The notes below the pieces were generated by a model. That model saw only the letters and a program-made list of their open reading frames with translations, searched no databases and was not told where the DNA came from. This document shows positions 51,869-61,555 of a DNA stretch of 64,000 nt, in pieces. The stretch comes from Nitrospiraceae bacterium. GTDB taxonomy: Bacteria > Nitrospirota > Nitrospiria > Nitrospirales > UBA8639. The translations under genes and the position numbers were made by a program. Position 1 is the first letter of the stretch. Each line of letters begins with the position of its first letter. Location: positions 62,001 to 126,000 of the forward strand of contig JACKFF010000010.1 of the NCBI GenBank assembly GCA_020632595.1. The letters run 5' to 3'.

Positions 51869-52209
51869 AAAACACGTCTCCTTAGCCTGGCGAATAAGGG
51901 AAACATCTTAAGACTGGGTGTAGAAAAAGTCAATGTAATTGCTGCATATATCATAGAATATGCTTCTTTTTCATAATCGGAGGTCAACCTACGGAAATGC
52001 TTACAATAACCAGACATTCCATGCAGAATTTTGAAACAACCCCTCTAAAAATATGCTATGCTCCTCCATACTTAATAGACGTTAACACTTAAGCATTAAC
52101 GCTGTTGTGGAGGCTCAAAGGTTGAGACCATCGACCCTTCACAGCCAAGGCAAACAATAGATGGGTTTTTCATCTACCATACTCCTCTTTAGGTCGGAAT
52201 AGCACCATT
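51869..52209. other. Divergent intergenic region
   Basis: 341 bp. A small hairpin TAGATG/CATCTA (52160-52178) lies shortly upstream of the secreted protein gene. The rplI promoter should be in the left, A/T-rich part. No small gene is seen. Confidence 0.4.
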
Positions 52210-52701
52210 ATGAACCAACTCACCCCCCGTCCGTTTCAAACCAACACACTGTCCAATCTTCTCCTTCTCACCCTATTTGCCCTTAGTCTTTTGGCCTTTC
52301 CTCAATTTGCTATTGCCGAAGAAGAACTCGCACCCCAACCCTTCTCGGACCTCAACCTTCGCTTTTCCAATCGCCCACTCACCCCACCTGCCTCACTCAT
52401 TCTCCAAACCATCCCGCTCACCGGACTCTCTGTCGCCCGCCCCTTTGTCGCCCCGAACCCACAAGCGGTAATTTTTGAGGATGATCACCGACAACGGGTC
52501 GCCGTCCTCTCGACCGATAGCTCGGGGGCGCTCATACTCTATTTACTTGAGCCTCTCCCACTTGATCCCAAGCTACCGGCCCTGTTTGAATGTGCACACA
52601 ATCGAGGCTGTGAGGCCGATCGAACCCCACTCACCGGAGGATTGGGATGTCTTGCCCTCTGTATCAAGGAACTCCTGGAACTGTCAGCACTGAATCAATA
52701 A
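52210..52701 (+). CDS. Exported protein of unknown function
   Basis: A 163-residue protein with a long signal peptide (LSNLLLLTLFALSLLAFPQF, cut after AIA). The mature part is Pro/Leu-rich: LILQTIPLTGLSVARPFVAP and a beta segment DDHRQRVAVLSTDSSGALIL, then a cysteine group (FECAHNRGCEADRT, GGLGCLALCIKEL) with four cysteines that may form disulfides. No family is recognised. It ends 6 bp before the pseudo-helicase gene, so the two form a probable operon although one is exported and the other cytoplasmic. Confidence 0.6.
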   Translation: MNQLTPRPFQTNTLSNLLLLTLFALSLLAFPQFAIAEEELAPQPFSDLNLRFSNRPLTPPASLILQTIPLTGLSVARPFVAPNPQAVIFEDDHRQRVAVLSTDSSGALILYLLEPLPLDPKLPALFECAHNRGCEADRTPLTGGLGCLALCIKELLELSALNQ

Positions 52702-52707
52702 TTTTCT

Positions 52708-54219
52708 ATGAAACTCTACGATCTTCTCAATTTAGCCACAATCCAACTCAACAGCGAACGGGAAGTCGCCATGAGCCGTGGATTAGACGCACCTTTAGAG
52801 ATTGCCCAAGCCCGACACCTCCGCACGGTCGGCTCCCTTCACCTCTATAGTTGTGATGTTCCCCCGGGAAGTACATTCCTACCCGACATCCCAGTGACCC
52901 TATTGCCGGGCAACGATATGGAACCGACCGAAGGCTATCTCCTGGGGTGGCAAAATGGATCCCTCATACTCCAAACATTTGATCACGTCGGCCAAACCCT
53001 TAATCGGTGCACCCTCATTCCCGACACATCGGGTTTCCTCGAAACCGGAGCCACACGGTTGGCCGATATGGCCAGTAAGCCTGATTCCTTTACACTTGGA
53101 CCTGCCGAACGATTAGTGCCCTGGCTGGATCCTGAACCGCCCTCCAATCAAGAGGCCGCAAGAGACAGCATCCCGACCACAGTGCTGACAACTATCTGGG
53201 GAGACACGCGGCAAACACGCTGGACAAAGCTGACGACATTAATCGTCGATCAGGTTCGGAAAAATAAACGAATTCTCCTGGTGGCTCCGGATCATCACAC
53301 CGTTGATCAATTAACGGGTGCGGTCGCTCACGCCTTAAAAATGGCGGCCTTGCCCTATCGAAGTTTGCTCTGCCGGTATGAACTGCCTTTAGTAAAAGAT
53401 GCGGGTGGGATGCTTCTCCAGGACTTTGGCTTTGAAGCACAGATGTCTCATTTTTTTGCCAAGGCCAACGCCAAAAAAGTCTCATTGCGAAAAAAATATG
53501 ACCGGTTCAGGGAACTGACTCCAATTCTGGCCTACAAACGCGACAAGCAAAAAGATCTGAACGAAGTAAAATTGTTGGAATGGCGATTACTCACCCAGCT
53601 CAGTGACTGGCAAGGGAAAGTCAAAAATATCGATAAAACGCTCCGGGACTATGAGGCCCTTCCCATTTGGACACGGATGAGTATGCAGGTAGCCGGCAAA
53701 AACATCGAGACTCTGGCCGAATACCGGGAAATTTACCAAGGCAAAATTCTTGGACTCATGAAAGAAGTCGAAGTTGCACAAAAGCGAATTAAAGAGTTGA
53801 TCCCCGAAGCGACCGTTCCCAAAAACCTGCGACCGGAATACGATGAATTGAAAGAAGAAATCAAACGATTGGGCGGCACAAAAAAAATTCGGGAAATGCT
53901 GGCCGCTGGAGAAGGCACCAACCGCCAAGCCTTCGCACAAAACAAACGCATCATAACCTGCACACCGGGCCGCATCCTTACAGACCCGCTCTTCCGAAAA
54001 GTTCCGTTTGATTTACTGGTTATTGATGATGCCCCACGCATCCCTGCACCTCTTTTGCTTGGTGCCACCGGTACCATTCGTGAGCGAATCATTCTCAGTG
54101 GTGACACCTCCGACCTGCTGCCTGGAGAACCGGGGACGACGGCTTCTCCTGGCCGCTGGCCACAAGCCTTTCTGGAAACCCTTCTGGGTCCTTCTTCTCA
54201 ACCTACCAGCGTGGGATAA
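52708..54219 (+). CDS. UPF1-like SF1 pseudo-helicase (degenerate Walker A, no second RecA domain)
   Basis: A 503-residue protein aligned by eye with the first half of UPF1/IGHMBP2-type SF1B helicases. Residues ~1-140 form an OB-like domain (YLLGWQNGSLILQTFDHVGQ). Residues ~150-210 copy the RecA1 start, but where GPPGTGKTT belongs the sequence is IWGDTRQTRWTKLTTLI, without GK[ST]. Motif Ia survives (RILLVAPDHHTVDQLTGAV). A charged coiled-coil insert (~250-400) follows. Motif II is FDLLVIDDAPRIPAP and motif III is ILSGDTSDLLPG. The chain ends there, with no RecA2 domain. It is probably not an ATPase and may be a binding or scaffold protein. The start is ATG right after the preceding gene, without a ribosome binding site. 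Confidence 0.65.
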   Translation: MKLYDLLNLATIQLNSEREVAMSRGLDAPLEIAQARHLRTVGSLHLYSCDVPPGSTFLPDIPVTLLPGNDMEPTEGYLLGWQNGSLILQTFDHVGQTLNRCTLIPDTSGFLETGATRLADMASKPDSFTLGPAERLVPWLDPEPPSNQEAARDSIPTTVLTTIWGDTRQTRWTKLTTLIVDQVRKNKRILLVAPDHHTVDQLTGAVAHALKMAALPYRSLLCRYELPLVKDAGGMLLQDFGFEAQMSHFFAKANAKKVSLRKKYDRFRELTPILAYKRDKQKDLNEVKLLEWRLLTQLSDWQGKVKNIDKTLRDYEALPIWTRMSMQVAGKNIETLAEYREIYQGKILGLMKEVEVAQKRIKELIPEATVPKNLRPEYDELKEEIKRLGGTKKIREMLAAGEGTNRQAFAQNKRIITCTPGRILTDPLFRKVPFDLLVIDDAPRIPAPLLLGATGTIRERIILSGDTSDLLPGEPGTTASPGRWPQAFLETLLGPSSQPTSVG

Positions 54220-54363
54220 CTTTACAAAAAGTTCCCTCATGCTTGTCTCACCGATGTCTCATGCAGGAATCATGGCTGGAGGGGATAGATACAAAAAAAC
54301 CTCAACAATCGAATAACGACAACTTGACCGCATTTCTATAAAAGATGATAATCGCATTCACGT

Positions 54364-54450
54364 GCCGAAGTGGCGGAACTGGCAGACGCACTAGATTCAG
54401 GGTCTAGCGCCCTCCGGGGTGTGCGGGTTCAAATCCCGCCTTCGGCACCA
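54364..54450 (+). tRNA. tRNA-Leu (CAG)
   Basis: An 87-nt class II tRNA. The acceptor arm GCCGAAG pairs with CTTCGGC (54440-54446), with discriminator A and encoded CCA (54448-54450). The anticodon stem is CTAGA/TCTAG around TTCAGGG, giving anticodon CAG. A variable arm and the T loop GGTTCAAATCC are present. Confidence 0.96.
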
Positions 54451-54581
54451 TCCTTCTTATCTCTTTCGTTTTTTCGGGTCTCCTAAGAGTACTCCTTCAT
54501 CAACCCGTTGTTTGAAATGTTTAAACTCAGGGACCATGAGAACTGCGGGAGAAAAGAATTCTTTTATAAATAGGAGGACGT

Positions 54582-54866
54582 ATGAAATCAGGAATACTTT
54601 TAACATTCTTCGGACTCATTCTTTTCCCTGTATTTGCTCTGGCCCAGGGTGGTGAAAACATGGAGCCGAAGTGCCAAAAATTAGCGCATGAATTTGCAGA
54701 AAATCCAGAGTCTCTCAATGAAATGCAACTCAGGCAACTACAATTCTGCGTGACTCAAATTATCGACCGGCGCTATAAAACCGATCCTCCCGATCTACTC
54801 AGAGGGACGATCATTGAGCCTCCCGTTTCTACAGAAAACCCAGACATGAAAACTCCCACTCCATAA
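54582..54866 (+). CDS. Small exported protein
   Basis: A 94-residue protein with AGGAGGAC before ATG and a signal peptide (ILLTFFGLILFPVFALA, cut before QGG). The mature ~72 residues are helical, with two cysteines (EPKCQKLAHEFAENPE and QLQFCVTQIIDRRYK), and end in a Pro-rich tail. The helical pair with one Cys each recalls small periplasmic coiled proteins, but no family is assigned. It is transcribed alone after tRNA-Leu. Confidence 0.65.
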   Translation: MKSGILLTFFGLILFPVFALAQGGENMEPKCQKLAHEFAENPESLNEMQLRQLQFCVTQIIDRRYKTDPPDLLRGTIIEPPVSTENPDMKTPTP

Positions 54867-55136
54867 AAACATCCAGATAACCAATAATTAAAGGGTCACT
54901 CCCTCCCTTTTAAAGAGAGCATCAGAAATTCCTGACGTTAACAAAGACAAAAGTCCGAGTTAGCTTCTAACCACGACATCCCTCCCTTTCCTGCTGTCCG
55001 TTGCATCAAATCATGTAACGTCGTTGGACATCCTTTCCAGATAGTTGCCGTTATTCCCCCGGTTAGACATAAGCCATCTAGAAATATTTGACAGGACTTT
55101 TTAGGAATGGAGCGCAACCCTCCGCATGAGTAATCT

Positions 55137-55327
55137 GGGAGTGTTGAATAATTAAGATTAACAAGGACAAATTTGCCCAGGATTAAATTACTCATCAAAG
55201 GCTCCGGGTCGGTTCAAAAAAGTCCGTCCAGCAAGGCCGCAGCCGTTTTTACGCGCGGAGCGTACGCTGAGTACGTGAGCACGGAAAAATGGCAAGAACG
55301 CCGCTGGCGGCTTTTTTCAACAGACCC
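55137..55327 (-). repeat. Dispersed terminal-inverted-repeat element, copy 3
   Basis: Begins GGGAGTGTTGAATAAT and ends TTTTTTCAACAGACCC. The inner segment (AAGTCCGTCCAGCAAGGCCG, GAGCGTACGCTGAGTACGTG, AACGCCGCTGGCGGC) is the reverse complement of copy 1 with few changes. It lies in the 499-bp gap between two small genes (54867-55365); the left part of that gap (54900-55136) shows no gene. Confidence 0.78.
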
Positions 55328-55365
55328 AATCTGGCAGATAACCAATATTGAACCAGGAGATAGTC

Positions 55366-55545
55366 ATGTGGATAGATGAAATGGATACGATTCAAACGTG
55401 GGTCAATGGCGAAGAAATTATCCTCAAAAAAATTGGCCGAGAATATTCGTACCGTCCAGCAAATGAAACCGGAGATTGGCTGAGGGGACTCCCGGAAGGG
55501 ATGGTGTGGGCGGATGCTCAAACCCTCTTTGAAGACTCCCTATAA
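55366..55545 (+). CDS. Small hypothetical protein
   Basis: A 59-residue protein MWIDEMDTIQTWVNGEEIIL followed by KKIGREYSYRPANETGDWLR and GMVWADAQTLFEDSL. ATG 55366 has CAGGAGA seven bases upstream, better than the TTG at 55348. It is tryptophan-rich and acidic, without a signal peptide. The real-gene call rests on the ribosome binding site and composition only. Confidence 0.5.
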   Translation: MWIDEMDTIQTWVNGEEIILKKIGREYSYRPANETGDWLRGLPEGMVWADAQTLFEDSL

Positions 55546-55742
55546 CCATTCTTTTCTTTTTGCTTCGTCCGGCCCGATATCCCATTTCCTCTGGTACAAT
55601 CAACCCCTTCTGCAATCTCAACCTGCATGGATGCTTCTTCAGGACACGAGTTGTCCTCCATCCGCAACTCCCCGGAATACGGACTATGCTCTTTATTTCA
55701 TGGCGTTCGAATCCACAACTATGGATTGTTCCTCTCCATTCT

Positions 55743-57665
55743 CTATCGGGTCTGCGTCACAGAATCAGATTGGCGAAAACCAACGGTGATCCAAAGGGGA
55801 ATTAAGAGGATTCCCAGCAGCAAGAGTCCGGTAATCCACGCCTCACGCCAGGGCATCCATGCGGGGGCAGGACTTCCCACCAGCCAGGTTCCGATACCGG
55901 TGAGCAAACAGAAGATGGACAATGCCGTAAGCCCCATGGCCATAATCGCCCGCCAAAATCGCCGAACTCCATTTCGCTGCTCAGATTGAACCCGCAGTTC
56001 GATGGGGCCCCAAAATCCCGGAGGACGTGCACGCCGGTAAAAGGTCTCCAAACGATCGAGATTTTCCGGTCCGGTGAACCAGGACACGGCGATACCAATC
56101 GCACCGGCTCCCAGGCCCATGATCAACAACCGCAATTCCTCTTGCTGTCCTGGAAGTGCCCACAGCAAAAGGGGAGCCAAGAGCACAGAAGCCGCAATAC
56201 AGGCTAATTCGCCCCATGCCGTAATTCGCCACCAGATCCACCGAAGCACCAACACTACGCCCATTCCCGCTCCCAGCAACAAACTGATTTGCCAGGCAGT
56301 TTGAATCGATGACAACCACGGAAGAATGCAAAGGGCAATCACGAGAATCAGCAGGTTACTCGCACGGGCAACCCACACCAGTGCACGTTGCGAAGGTTCG
56401 CGCTTGAGCCACCCCTCACAAATGAACCGGCGATAAATATCATTAGTCCAATAAGACGCCCCCCAATTCAAATGCGTATCGACCGTGGAAGCCAGGGCCG
56501 CCAACATTCCGACGACCATCAACCCTTTAATTCCGGGTGGTAACAGTTCATGAATGCCTTGCACAAAGGTATATTCGCGAGCCGCAATAAACTGAGGGCC
56601 TATCATTTCCGGTGGTGGTGGAAATACTACAAGTAATCCCAAGGCCAAGGGCAACCAGATCAAACTCCGAAGCACCACTTGGGCCACGGTAAACACCACC
56701 GCCGCGACCCGCGCATCGTGATCGCTGCGGCATGCCATGGATCGTTGAGCCAAATACCCCGTCCCATCCGCGTTCATTTGTAGGAGCCATTGAAATCCAT
56801 AGACCAATAACACCATCATGGTCGCATCCCTGGCCCCAAAGGGAGTAAAAGCCAGAATCTCATTCCCCGTCAGTGGGTACCCAACCGCCGCCGAAAACTG
56901 TTTCTGAATGTGTTGAGTCAAGGACGCCAAGCCTCCCACATGATCCACCACTACCCAGGCAAATGCCCCGCTGGCAACGATCCCGATTCCAAATTGCACC
57001 AGATCCGTGGCGACGACGCTTCGGAGTCCACCTGCGGTGGAATACAACACCGTCACAGACACAATGGCCCCGATCGACAAAAGATTATTGGCCGAACGCA
57101 CCCACACATTGTCCGCCTCCAACCCGCCAACCGTAAAAGGGACCCCTCCCCATTTCACCATGTGAACAAACACCTCAAAAAAGCCGGCAGGAAGCCATTG
57201 ATCCCAAAGAAGAAATGGTTCAGCGAGTCGAGTGGCCGCCAATAGCACCATAGCGAGCACCGTGCAATTGACAATGGTGCCGAAATAAATGGCTTTGATG
57301 CCACGGAGCGCCGACGCTGCCCCCTGGCCATAACGCACTTCCGTCAGCTCGGCATCGGTGAGCACCCCTACCCGCCGCCAGCTCGGGGCCAGGAGAAACC
57401 CCATCAGGAGAAAGGCCAAGGCAAAAATCCATAAACGCCACAATGCGAAAATGCCGGCCGTAGCCACCAACCCTGTAACAAGCAGTGGAGTGTCAGCCGC
57501 AAACTGCGTGGCCGCCATGCTTAATCCGGCCTTCCAGCCCGAAAGACTGCGTCCTGCAAGAAAATATTCTTCCAGATTCTGGGATGCGACTGCTCGCTCT
57601 CGAAACCCCGCTTGCAGGGCATAGAGAATGAAAACGGCGAGAATCGCCCAATCCCATCCAGTCAT
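55743..57665 (-). CDS. Sodium:solute symporter family transporter
   Basis: A 640-residue membrane protein of the SSS/SLC5 family with about 13-14 helices. Typical elements are the N-terminal EYFLAGRSLSGWKAGLSMAA, AELTEVRYGQGAASALRG, the sodium-site region STAGGLRSVVATDLVQFGIG, NADGTGYLAQRSMACRSDHD and VGMLAALASTVDTHLNWGAS. The last ~130 residues carry extra helices after a cytoplasmic link (ETFYRRARPPGFWGPIELRV). The substrate (sugar, amino acid or carboxylate) cannot be deduced. It is transcribed alone on the minus strand. Confidence 0.82.
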   Translation of the reverse strand: MTGWDWAILAVFILYALQAGFRERAVASQNLEEYFLAGRSLSGWKAGLSMAATQFAADTPLLVTGLVATAGIFALWRLWIFALAFLLMGFLLAPSWRRVGVLTDAELTEVRYGQGAASALRGIKAIYFGTIVNCTVLAMVLLAATRLAEPFLLWDQWLPAGFFEVFVHMVKWGGVPFTVGGLEADNVWVRSANNLLSIGAIVSVTVLYSTAGGLRSVVATDLVQFGIGIVASGAFAWVVVDHVGGLASLTQHIQKQFSAAVGYPLTGNEILAFTPFGARDATMMVLLVYGFQWLLQMNADGTGYLAQRSMACRSDHDARVAAVVFTVAQVVLRSLIWLPLALGLLVVFPPPPEMIGPQFIAAREYTFVQGIHELLPPGIKGLMVVGMLAALASTVDTHLNWGASYWTNDIYRRFICEGWLKREPSQRALVWVARASNLLILVIALCILPWLSSIQTAWQISLLLGAGMGVVLVLRWIWWRITAWGELACIAASVLLAPLLLWALPGQQEELRLLIMGLGAGAIGIAVSWFTGPENLDRLETFYRRARPPGFWGPIELRVQSEQRNGVRRFWRAIMAMGLTALSIFCLLTGIGTWLVGSPAPAWMPWREAWITGLLLLGILLIPLWITVGFRQSDSVTQTR

Positions 57666-57719
57666 AATTTTTGGCTCATCATGATGGGTGTACTGTCAAA
57701 AAAAAATGCATTCAGTCTA

Positions 57720-58130
57720 TTAAACAATGTTTCCGAATTTCCAACCCACCACCGGCAACGTTACTCCACATACCACAAGAACAAACCCAAGCCCTGTCAC
57801 ACCCCATCCGACGAGCGTGGCCCGATCCCCCAGCATGACCGGTGTTTCTGCCCCAAATCCCATCCCCGCTGGAGGCCACCTCTGTGTGAGACGAATACGT
57901 GACCCAAGGTACATAACATAGGCTCCCATTCCCACTGCAGGCATACCTGCCAACATGGTCACGACCAACAGCAACATCCTGATTTGATGACCCGTGGATT
58001 CCGTCAGTTTGCTGTCCGGCTTGGTGACCTGTGAGAGATACTCCATGGTGAAATAGACTAAGGCCCCGCCAAAAACAAGAAACGTCACCAGCATCACCAA
58101 CAGGAACAGTCGATTAGAAGACTTCATCAT
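57720..58130 (-). CDS. Small membrane protein
   Basis: A 136-residue protein with three hydrophobic helices: LFLLVMLVTFLVFGGALVYF, IRMLLLVVTMLAGMPAVGMG and GVTGLGFVLVVCGVTLPVVG. The start ATG at 58130 overlaps the stop of the upstream GGCT-like gene as ATGA, so translation is coupled; an ATG directly following is also possible. No family is recognised. Confidence 0.6.
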   Translation of the reverse strand: MMKSSNRLFLLVMLVTFLVFGGALVYFTMEYLSQVTKPDSKLTESTGHQIRMLLLVVTMLAGMPAVGMGAYVMYLGSRIRLTQRWPPAGMGFGAETPVMLGDRATLVGWGVTGLGFVLVVCGVTLPVVGWKFGNIV

Positions 58131-58621
58131 ATCTGAGAGTTCTGGGAAGAATCCGTTAACGTCCACAACGTTTGCTTGCAGCTTTCCGGTAAGCCCTGGG
58201 AAGTGATCGTCTCATAAAACACGCGACACCGACTCACATATCCATCCAAATGGACATCGCTAAACCAATCCATCTGCCACAGTTCTGAAGAAAGCAAATG
58301 TTGCTGTTCGACTGGTAAGACATAGGCATGAGCCGTTATTTTAGAGCCATCTGAGCGGTAAACCTCAAGCAATTCTCTGCGATAGACCGGGTCTTCAAAC
58401 CGGTCCAGGAGCTCCCAAATTTGATGACTCATTGAGCTATAGACGCGACCCTGTGTCAGAGCGCCTTCCCGGGCCACCATTCCCGGATAAATGCGGTCAC
58501 TAAACCGGAACTGGGCGAACCCCGGCGCTTCCGCGGCCACCCATGGCAACGCCAGGCCGGTCACCGCTTCCATCACTTCGGGAAATTGCAACGTCCCATA
58601 AGTAAACAAGGCATCACTCAT
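58127..58621 (-). CDS. Gamma-glutamylcyclotransferase-like (AIG2/GGCT fold) protein
   Basis: A 164-residue protein starting SDALFTYGTLQFPEVMEAVT, the YGTL substrate loop of the AIG2/GGCT family, with FRFSDRIYPGMVAREGALTQ and GRVYSSMSHQIWELLDRFED (the Glu expected in the active site may be in LDRFED). Such enzymes cyclise gamma-glutamyl amines. ATG at 58621 is chosen because the fold begins there; the frame extends to 58705. It is coupled to the small membrane protein downstream. Confidence 0.75.
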   Translation of the reverse strand: MSDALFTYGTLQFPEVMEAVTGLALPWVAAEAPGFAQFRFSDRIYPGMVAREGALTQGRVYSSMSHQIWELLDRFEDPVYRRELLEVYRSDGSKITAHAYVLPVEQQHLLSSELWQMDWFSDVHLDGYVSRCRVFYETITSQGLPESCKQTLWTLTDSSQNSQI

Positions 58622-58725
58622 CTCATGATTCCAATCGAATGACCTCGGATGATTGGCCGTAAGCATGGGGTTCTTTTGCAGGCGACAATTTAAGCTCCAT
58701 GCCAATTTTCACTCGGGAACAAGAC

Positions 58726-60030
58726 TCATCGTCGCCGGATCGCTTCGTGTCGTCGCCCAAGCCACATACCGGTGGCAAGCCATAGACCTGCAATGGGCAG
58801 GGCGGCAAATGCCATGTGAGACAAGGTCATTCCCCAGCTATGAAGGACGGAAACAATCCCTGTCCCCGTCATATCAGCTCCTCGATGAACAACCGTATCA
58901 ATCACATTTTTCGCCTGATATTTTTCTTCACGTGAAACGACGGTAAAGAGAGTTTCTCTCGTCGGCTTGGTGATGGAAAATTCCCCCGCACGCCGCAGGA
59001 CACCAAACCCGATCAAGACCGGCAGGACTGTCAGCAAACCAAACACCCCAAATCCAATCAATGATACCAGGGGCATGACAGCCAACATGATCCCGACGCC
59101 AAAGCGCGTCAACAGCCAGCCTGTCGCGAAAAACTGGAGCGTGAACGCGAACACATTGATCCCAAGATCCACCGATGCGAACAATTGCATGCGATCTTCC
59201 GAACTCGGCATGACTTGGGGAATTAATATGGTTTGCTGCGAATATAAGAATGTTGACAGAATTGAATAACACATGAGATAGAGGGCAATGCCTTTCAAAT
59301 AGGGCGAGCGAACCATGCACACCACTCCTATCCATAAGCTGGGAGGAGTGGCTTCAGTATTCCTGATGGAAGAAAGGTGTCGGTTTCCCAGATCAACCCC
59401 ATGATGACCGTGATACCATTTTAACAACGCCATAATGCATCCCACCGCAATCACTAAGAAGCCCGCTGACACCAGGAGTAACCCGGAAACTCCGACCCCT
59501 TTTACCGCCATTGCGGTGATAAACGGGCCTGTCATAGCGCCAAGACTGCCTCCGGCGGAAATACACCCAAACAGTCGCCGAGCCGCATCAGTGGGAAACA
59601 CATCGGCCATAAAACTCCAAAACACCGACACAACGAATAAATTAAACACACTCAACCATACAAAAAAGATCGGCCCAAAGGCTTGCAACCCGACTCCACT
59701 TTGCAAAGCCACAAAAAATGCCAGAAGATTCAGGATGAAAAACACATAGACAGTTGGCAATAATCGACGGATCGGAAAATGCCCCGCGACCCAGCCAAAC
59801 ATCGGGATCACGGCTAGCATCGTGATAAACACAACTGAGAACAACCACGGGAGAGTATGAGCCCCCGAGAGCACTCCCATTTCATCGCGAACCGGTCGCA
59901 AAATATAGTAGGCCGCCAGCAGACAAAAAAAATAGACAAACGACCAAATAAGCGCAGGGAGTTCATCCCGGTCAACCGGTACCACCCGGCTGATCGACCA
60001 ATGAAGAAACTGTTTAGAAGATTTCACCAT
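58726..60030 (-). CDS. NTT/MFS-type membrane carrier
   Basis: A 434-residue protein with about 12 helices. The opening (PALIWSFVYFFCLLAAYYIL, RPVRDEMGVLSGAHTLPWL) and the middle (FWSFMADVFPTDAARRLFGC, ISAGGSLGAMTGPFITAMAV) match the group of bacterial carriers that resemble ATP/ADP translocases (NTT/TlcC) within the major facilitator fold. KPTRETLFTVVSREEKYQAK is also typical. Free-living members have unproven substrates, so nucleotide transport should not be assumed. ATG 60030 or GTG 60054 may start it; neither has a good ribosome binding site. Confidence 0.75.
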   Translation of the reverse strand: MVKSSKQFLHWSISRVVPVDRDELPALIWSFVYFFCLLAAYYILRPVRDEMGVLSGAHTLPWLFSVVFITMLAVIPMFGWVAGHFPIRRLLPTVYVFFILNLLAFFVALQSGVGLQAFGPIFFVWLSVFNLFVVSVFWSFMADVFPTDAARRLFGCISAGGSLGAMTGPFITAMAVKGVGVSGLLLVSAGFLVIAVGCIMALLKWYHGHHGVDLGNRHLSSIRNTEATPPSLWIGVVCMVRSPYLKGIALYLMCYSILSTFLYSQQTILIPQVMPSSEDRMQLFASVDLGINVFAFTLQFFATGWLLTRFGVGIMLAVMPLVSLIGFGVFGLLTVLPVLIGFGVLRRAGEFSITKPTRETLFTVVSREEKYQAKNVIDTVVHRGADMTGTGIVSVLHSWGMTLSHMAFAALPIAGLWLATGMWLGRRHEAIRRR

Positions 60031-60342
60031 TCTGTAGAAATTCGTCTTGGTCACTATAACTGAGCCGCATCGATGGGTACATTATGACGAATGCCATCCT
60101 TAGAGTCTTCAGACATCACACTTCATATCGCCCCACCATGCGTTTTCGATACCCATAGATGGATTTTCAGAAAAATGGAAATGGGACTTAAAAATTGGAG
60201 AAGAATCGCAGTGGCAATGATTGAAACCAATGGGAAAAGCCTAGAAACGACCTTTCACAATCCCCATCAGGATTCTCAGAATCCACCACATCATGATTGG
60301 AAGGTGAAACCCCAAGGGTTCGCAAAAAACCGAAAATTGCAG

Positions 60343-60948
60343 TTAGTGGGAAGGGGAAAAGGATAGGAGATGGGTGATTTCAGGATGATCCAGGATGGCT
60401 TGCACATGAGCCAAAAGCTCCTCCTGGTCTTCGGTTCGTTCAACTCGCTGTTGAATGACGCATGCCACCGTATTCAACGCGGCGTGCAGTGTATCAGAGG
60501 ATGCGGGAGATGGAGAAAAGCCGAGGTGTCCCAACGAGCCGAAGGAAGGCTCAGGATTGGTACCCGAAATATCCGGCCATTCCTTCTGTGATGCCAGGGG
60601 AGAATGAGGAGGCCGTTTTTCTAGCTCAGACAGCATGTGCTCAAGATCATTTAAGATAAGGTCAAGATGCTCAGCCTGACATTCTTCAGACAACGCACGG
60701 ACATAAATATCCTCCCGGCCACTTGAATCTAAATGAATGCGGTATCGACCCTTGCTAAAAGTTCCTACAGATTCCTCTATGGAAGCAAACTGCTGACAAA
60801 GAGTATCCCGTAAGGCCTTTGACGGTGATGCGTCCACCTCACCTGAGCCGTTGCGGGGCAGTCCCTGATCCGACCCGGTTATTGCCCTATACTGAAGAAC
60901 TCCCTGTCGAAATTCTTCGAGACGATCAATGAACACAGCTACTGTCAT
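60343..60948 (-). CDS. Hypothetical soluble protein
   Basis: A 201-residue protein with no signal peptide or membrane segment. It is helical with many charged residues: DRLEEFRQGVLQYRAITGSD, LSEECQAEHLDLILNDLEHM and RVERTEDQEELLAHVQAILD, separated by a Ser/Pro-rich link (~115-150). GGGAG lies before ATG. No family is recognised. It stands alone between non-coding gaps. Confidence 0.5.
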   Translation of the reverse strand: MTVAVFIDRLEEFRQGVLQYRAITGSDQGLPRNGSGEVDASPSKALRDTLCQQFASIEESVGTFSKGRYRIHLDSSGREDIYVRALSEECQAEHLDLILNDLEHMLSELEKRPPHSPLASQKEWPDISGTNPEPSFGSLGHLGFSPSPASSDTLHAALNTVACVIQQRVERTEDQEELLAHVQAILDHPEITHLLSFSPSH

Positions 60949-61555
60949 TGACTCCCATTCCCTACCTATTTGTAAAATTGGACCTTATATGCGGATGCAC
61001 CAGGGGCAAACCCCGACAGCAATCCACAGATTGAAACCATCTGCCAACCGGGAAGCACTACTCAATTTTTAGAGAGAACATTGCGACAGGAACAACTAGA
61101 GCAGATCACTGAGGACGCACCATCTTCCTGCGATAATCAATTCTTTAACACAGAAACTGCCAGGGGCACAAGTCAATCAAGATCCATTGCTAGATTCCCA
61201 AATCTTCAAAAATTGAAACCTATCCCTAAGACCAACACTCAAAAAGAACCAAAAGGCTCCAGCACTATATAAATCCTGACAGAACGACTCGCGAAAATTC
61301 CTACTCCTCAACAGTTCTATCTCAGGCTATCTCGTATCGGCGCCTCTTTAATTCTAATAAAACATTCGACAACAATCCCCTTGCCTCTCCTGCCCGATTC
61401 CTGACTCACCTGACCAATAATTTTTTGCACCCTCTTTACTATTGAGTTCTCTTATCTTTCTTAAGATAATGGGCTTTCCCGTCACTTGGACCTTCACCTC
61501 AAGGGGGAGACACCCACATGAATACCCCGCTCAATACATCGCAAGAAAGGTTTGC
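60949..61555. other. Intergenic region
   Basis: 607 bp without a supported gene. A TTG-started frame at 61081-61272 (63 codons) has no ribosome binding site and a low-complexity Ser/Thr/Lys composition. The promoter of the HTTM cluster must lie in the right part. No repeats or strong hairpins are seen. Confidence 0.45.

Noticed and set aside
61081..61272. 63-codon plus-strand frame
   Set aside because: TTG start without ribosome binding site and low-complexity product.
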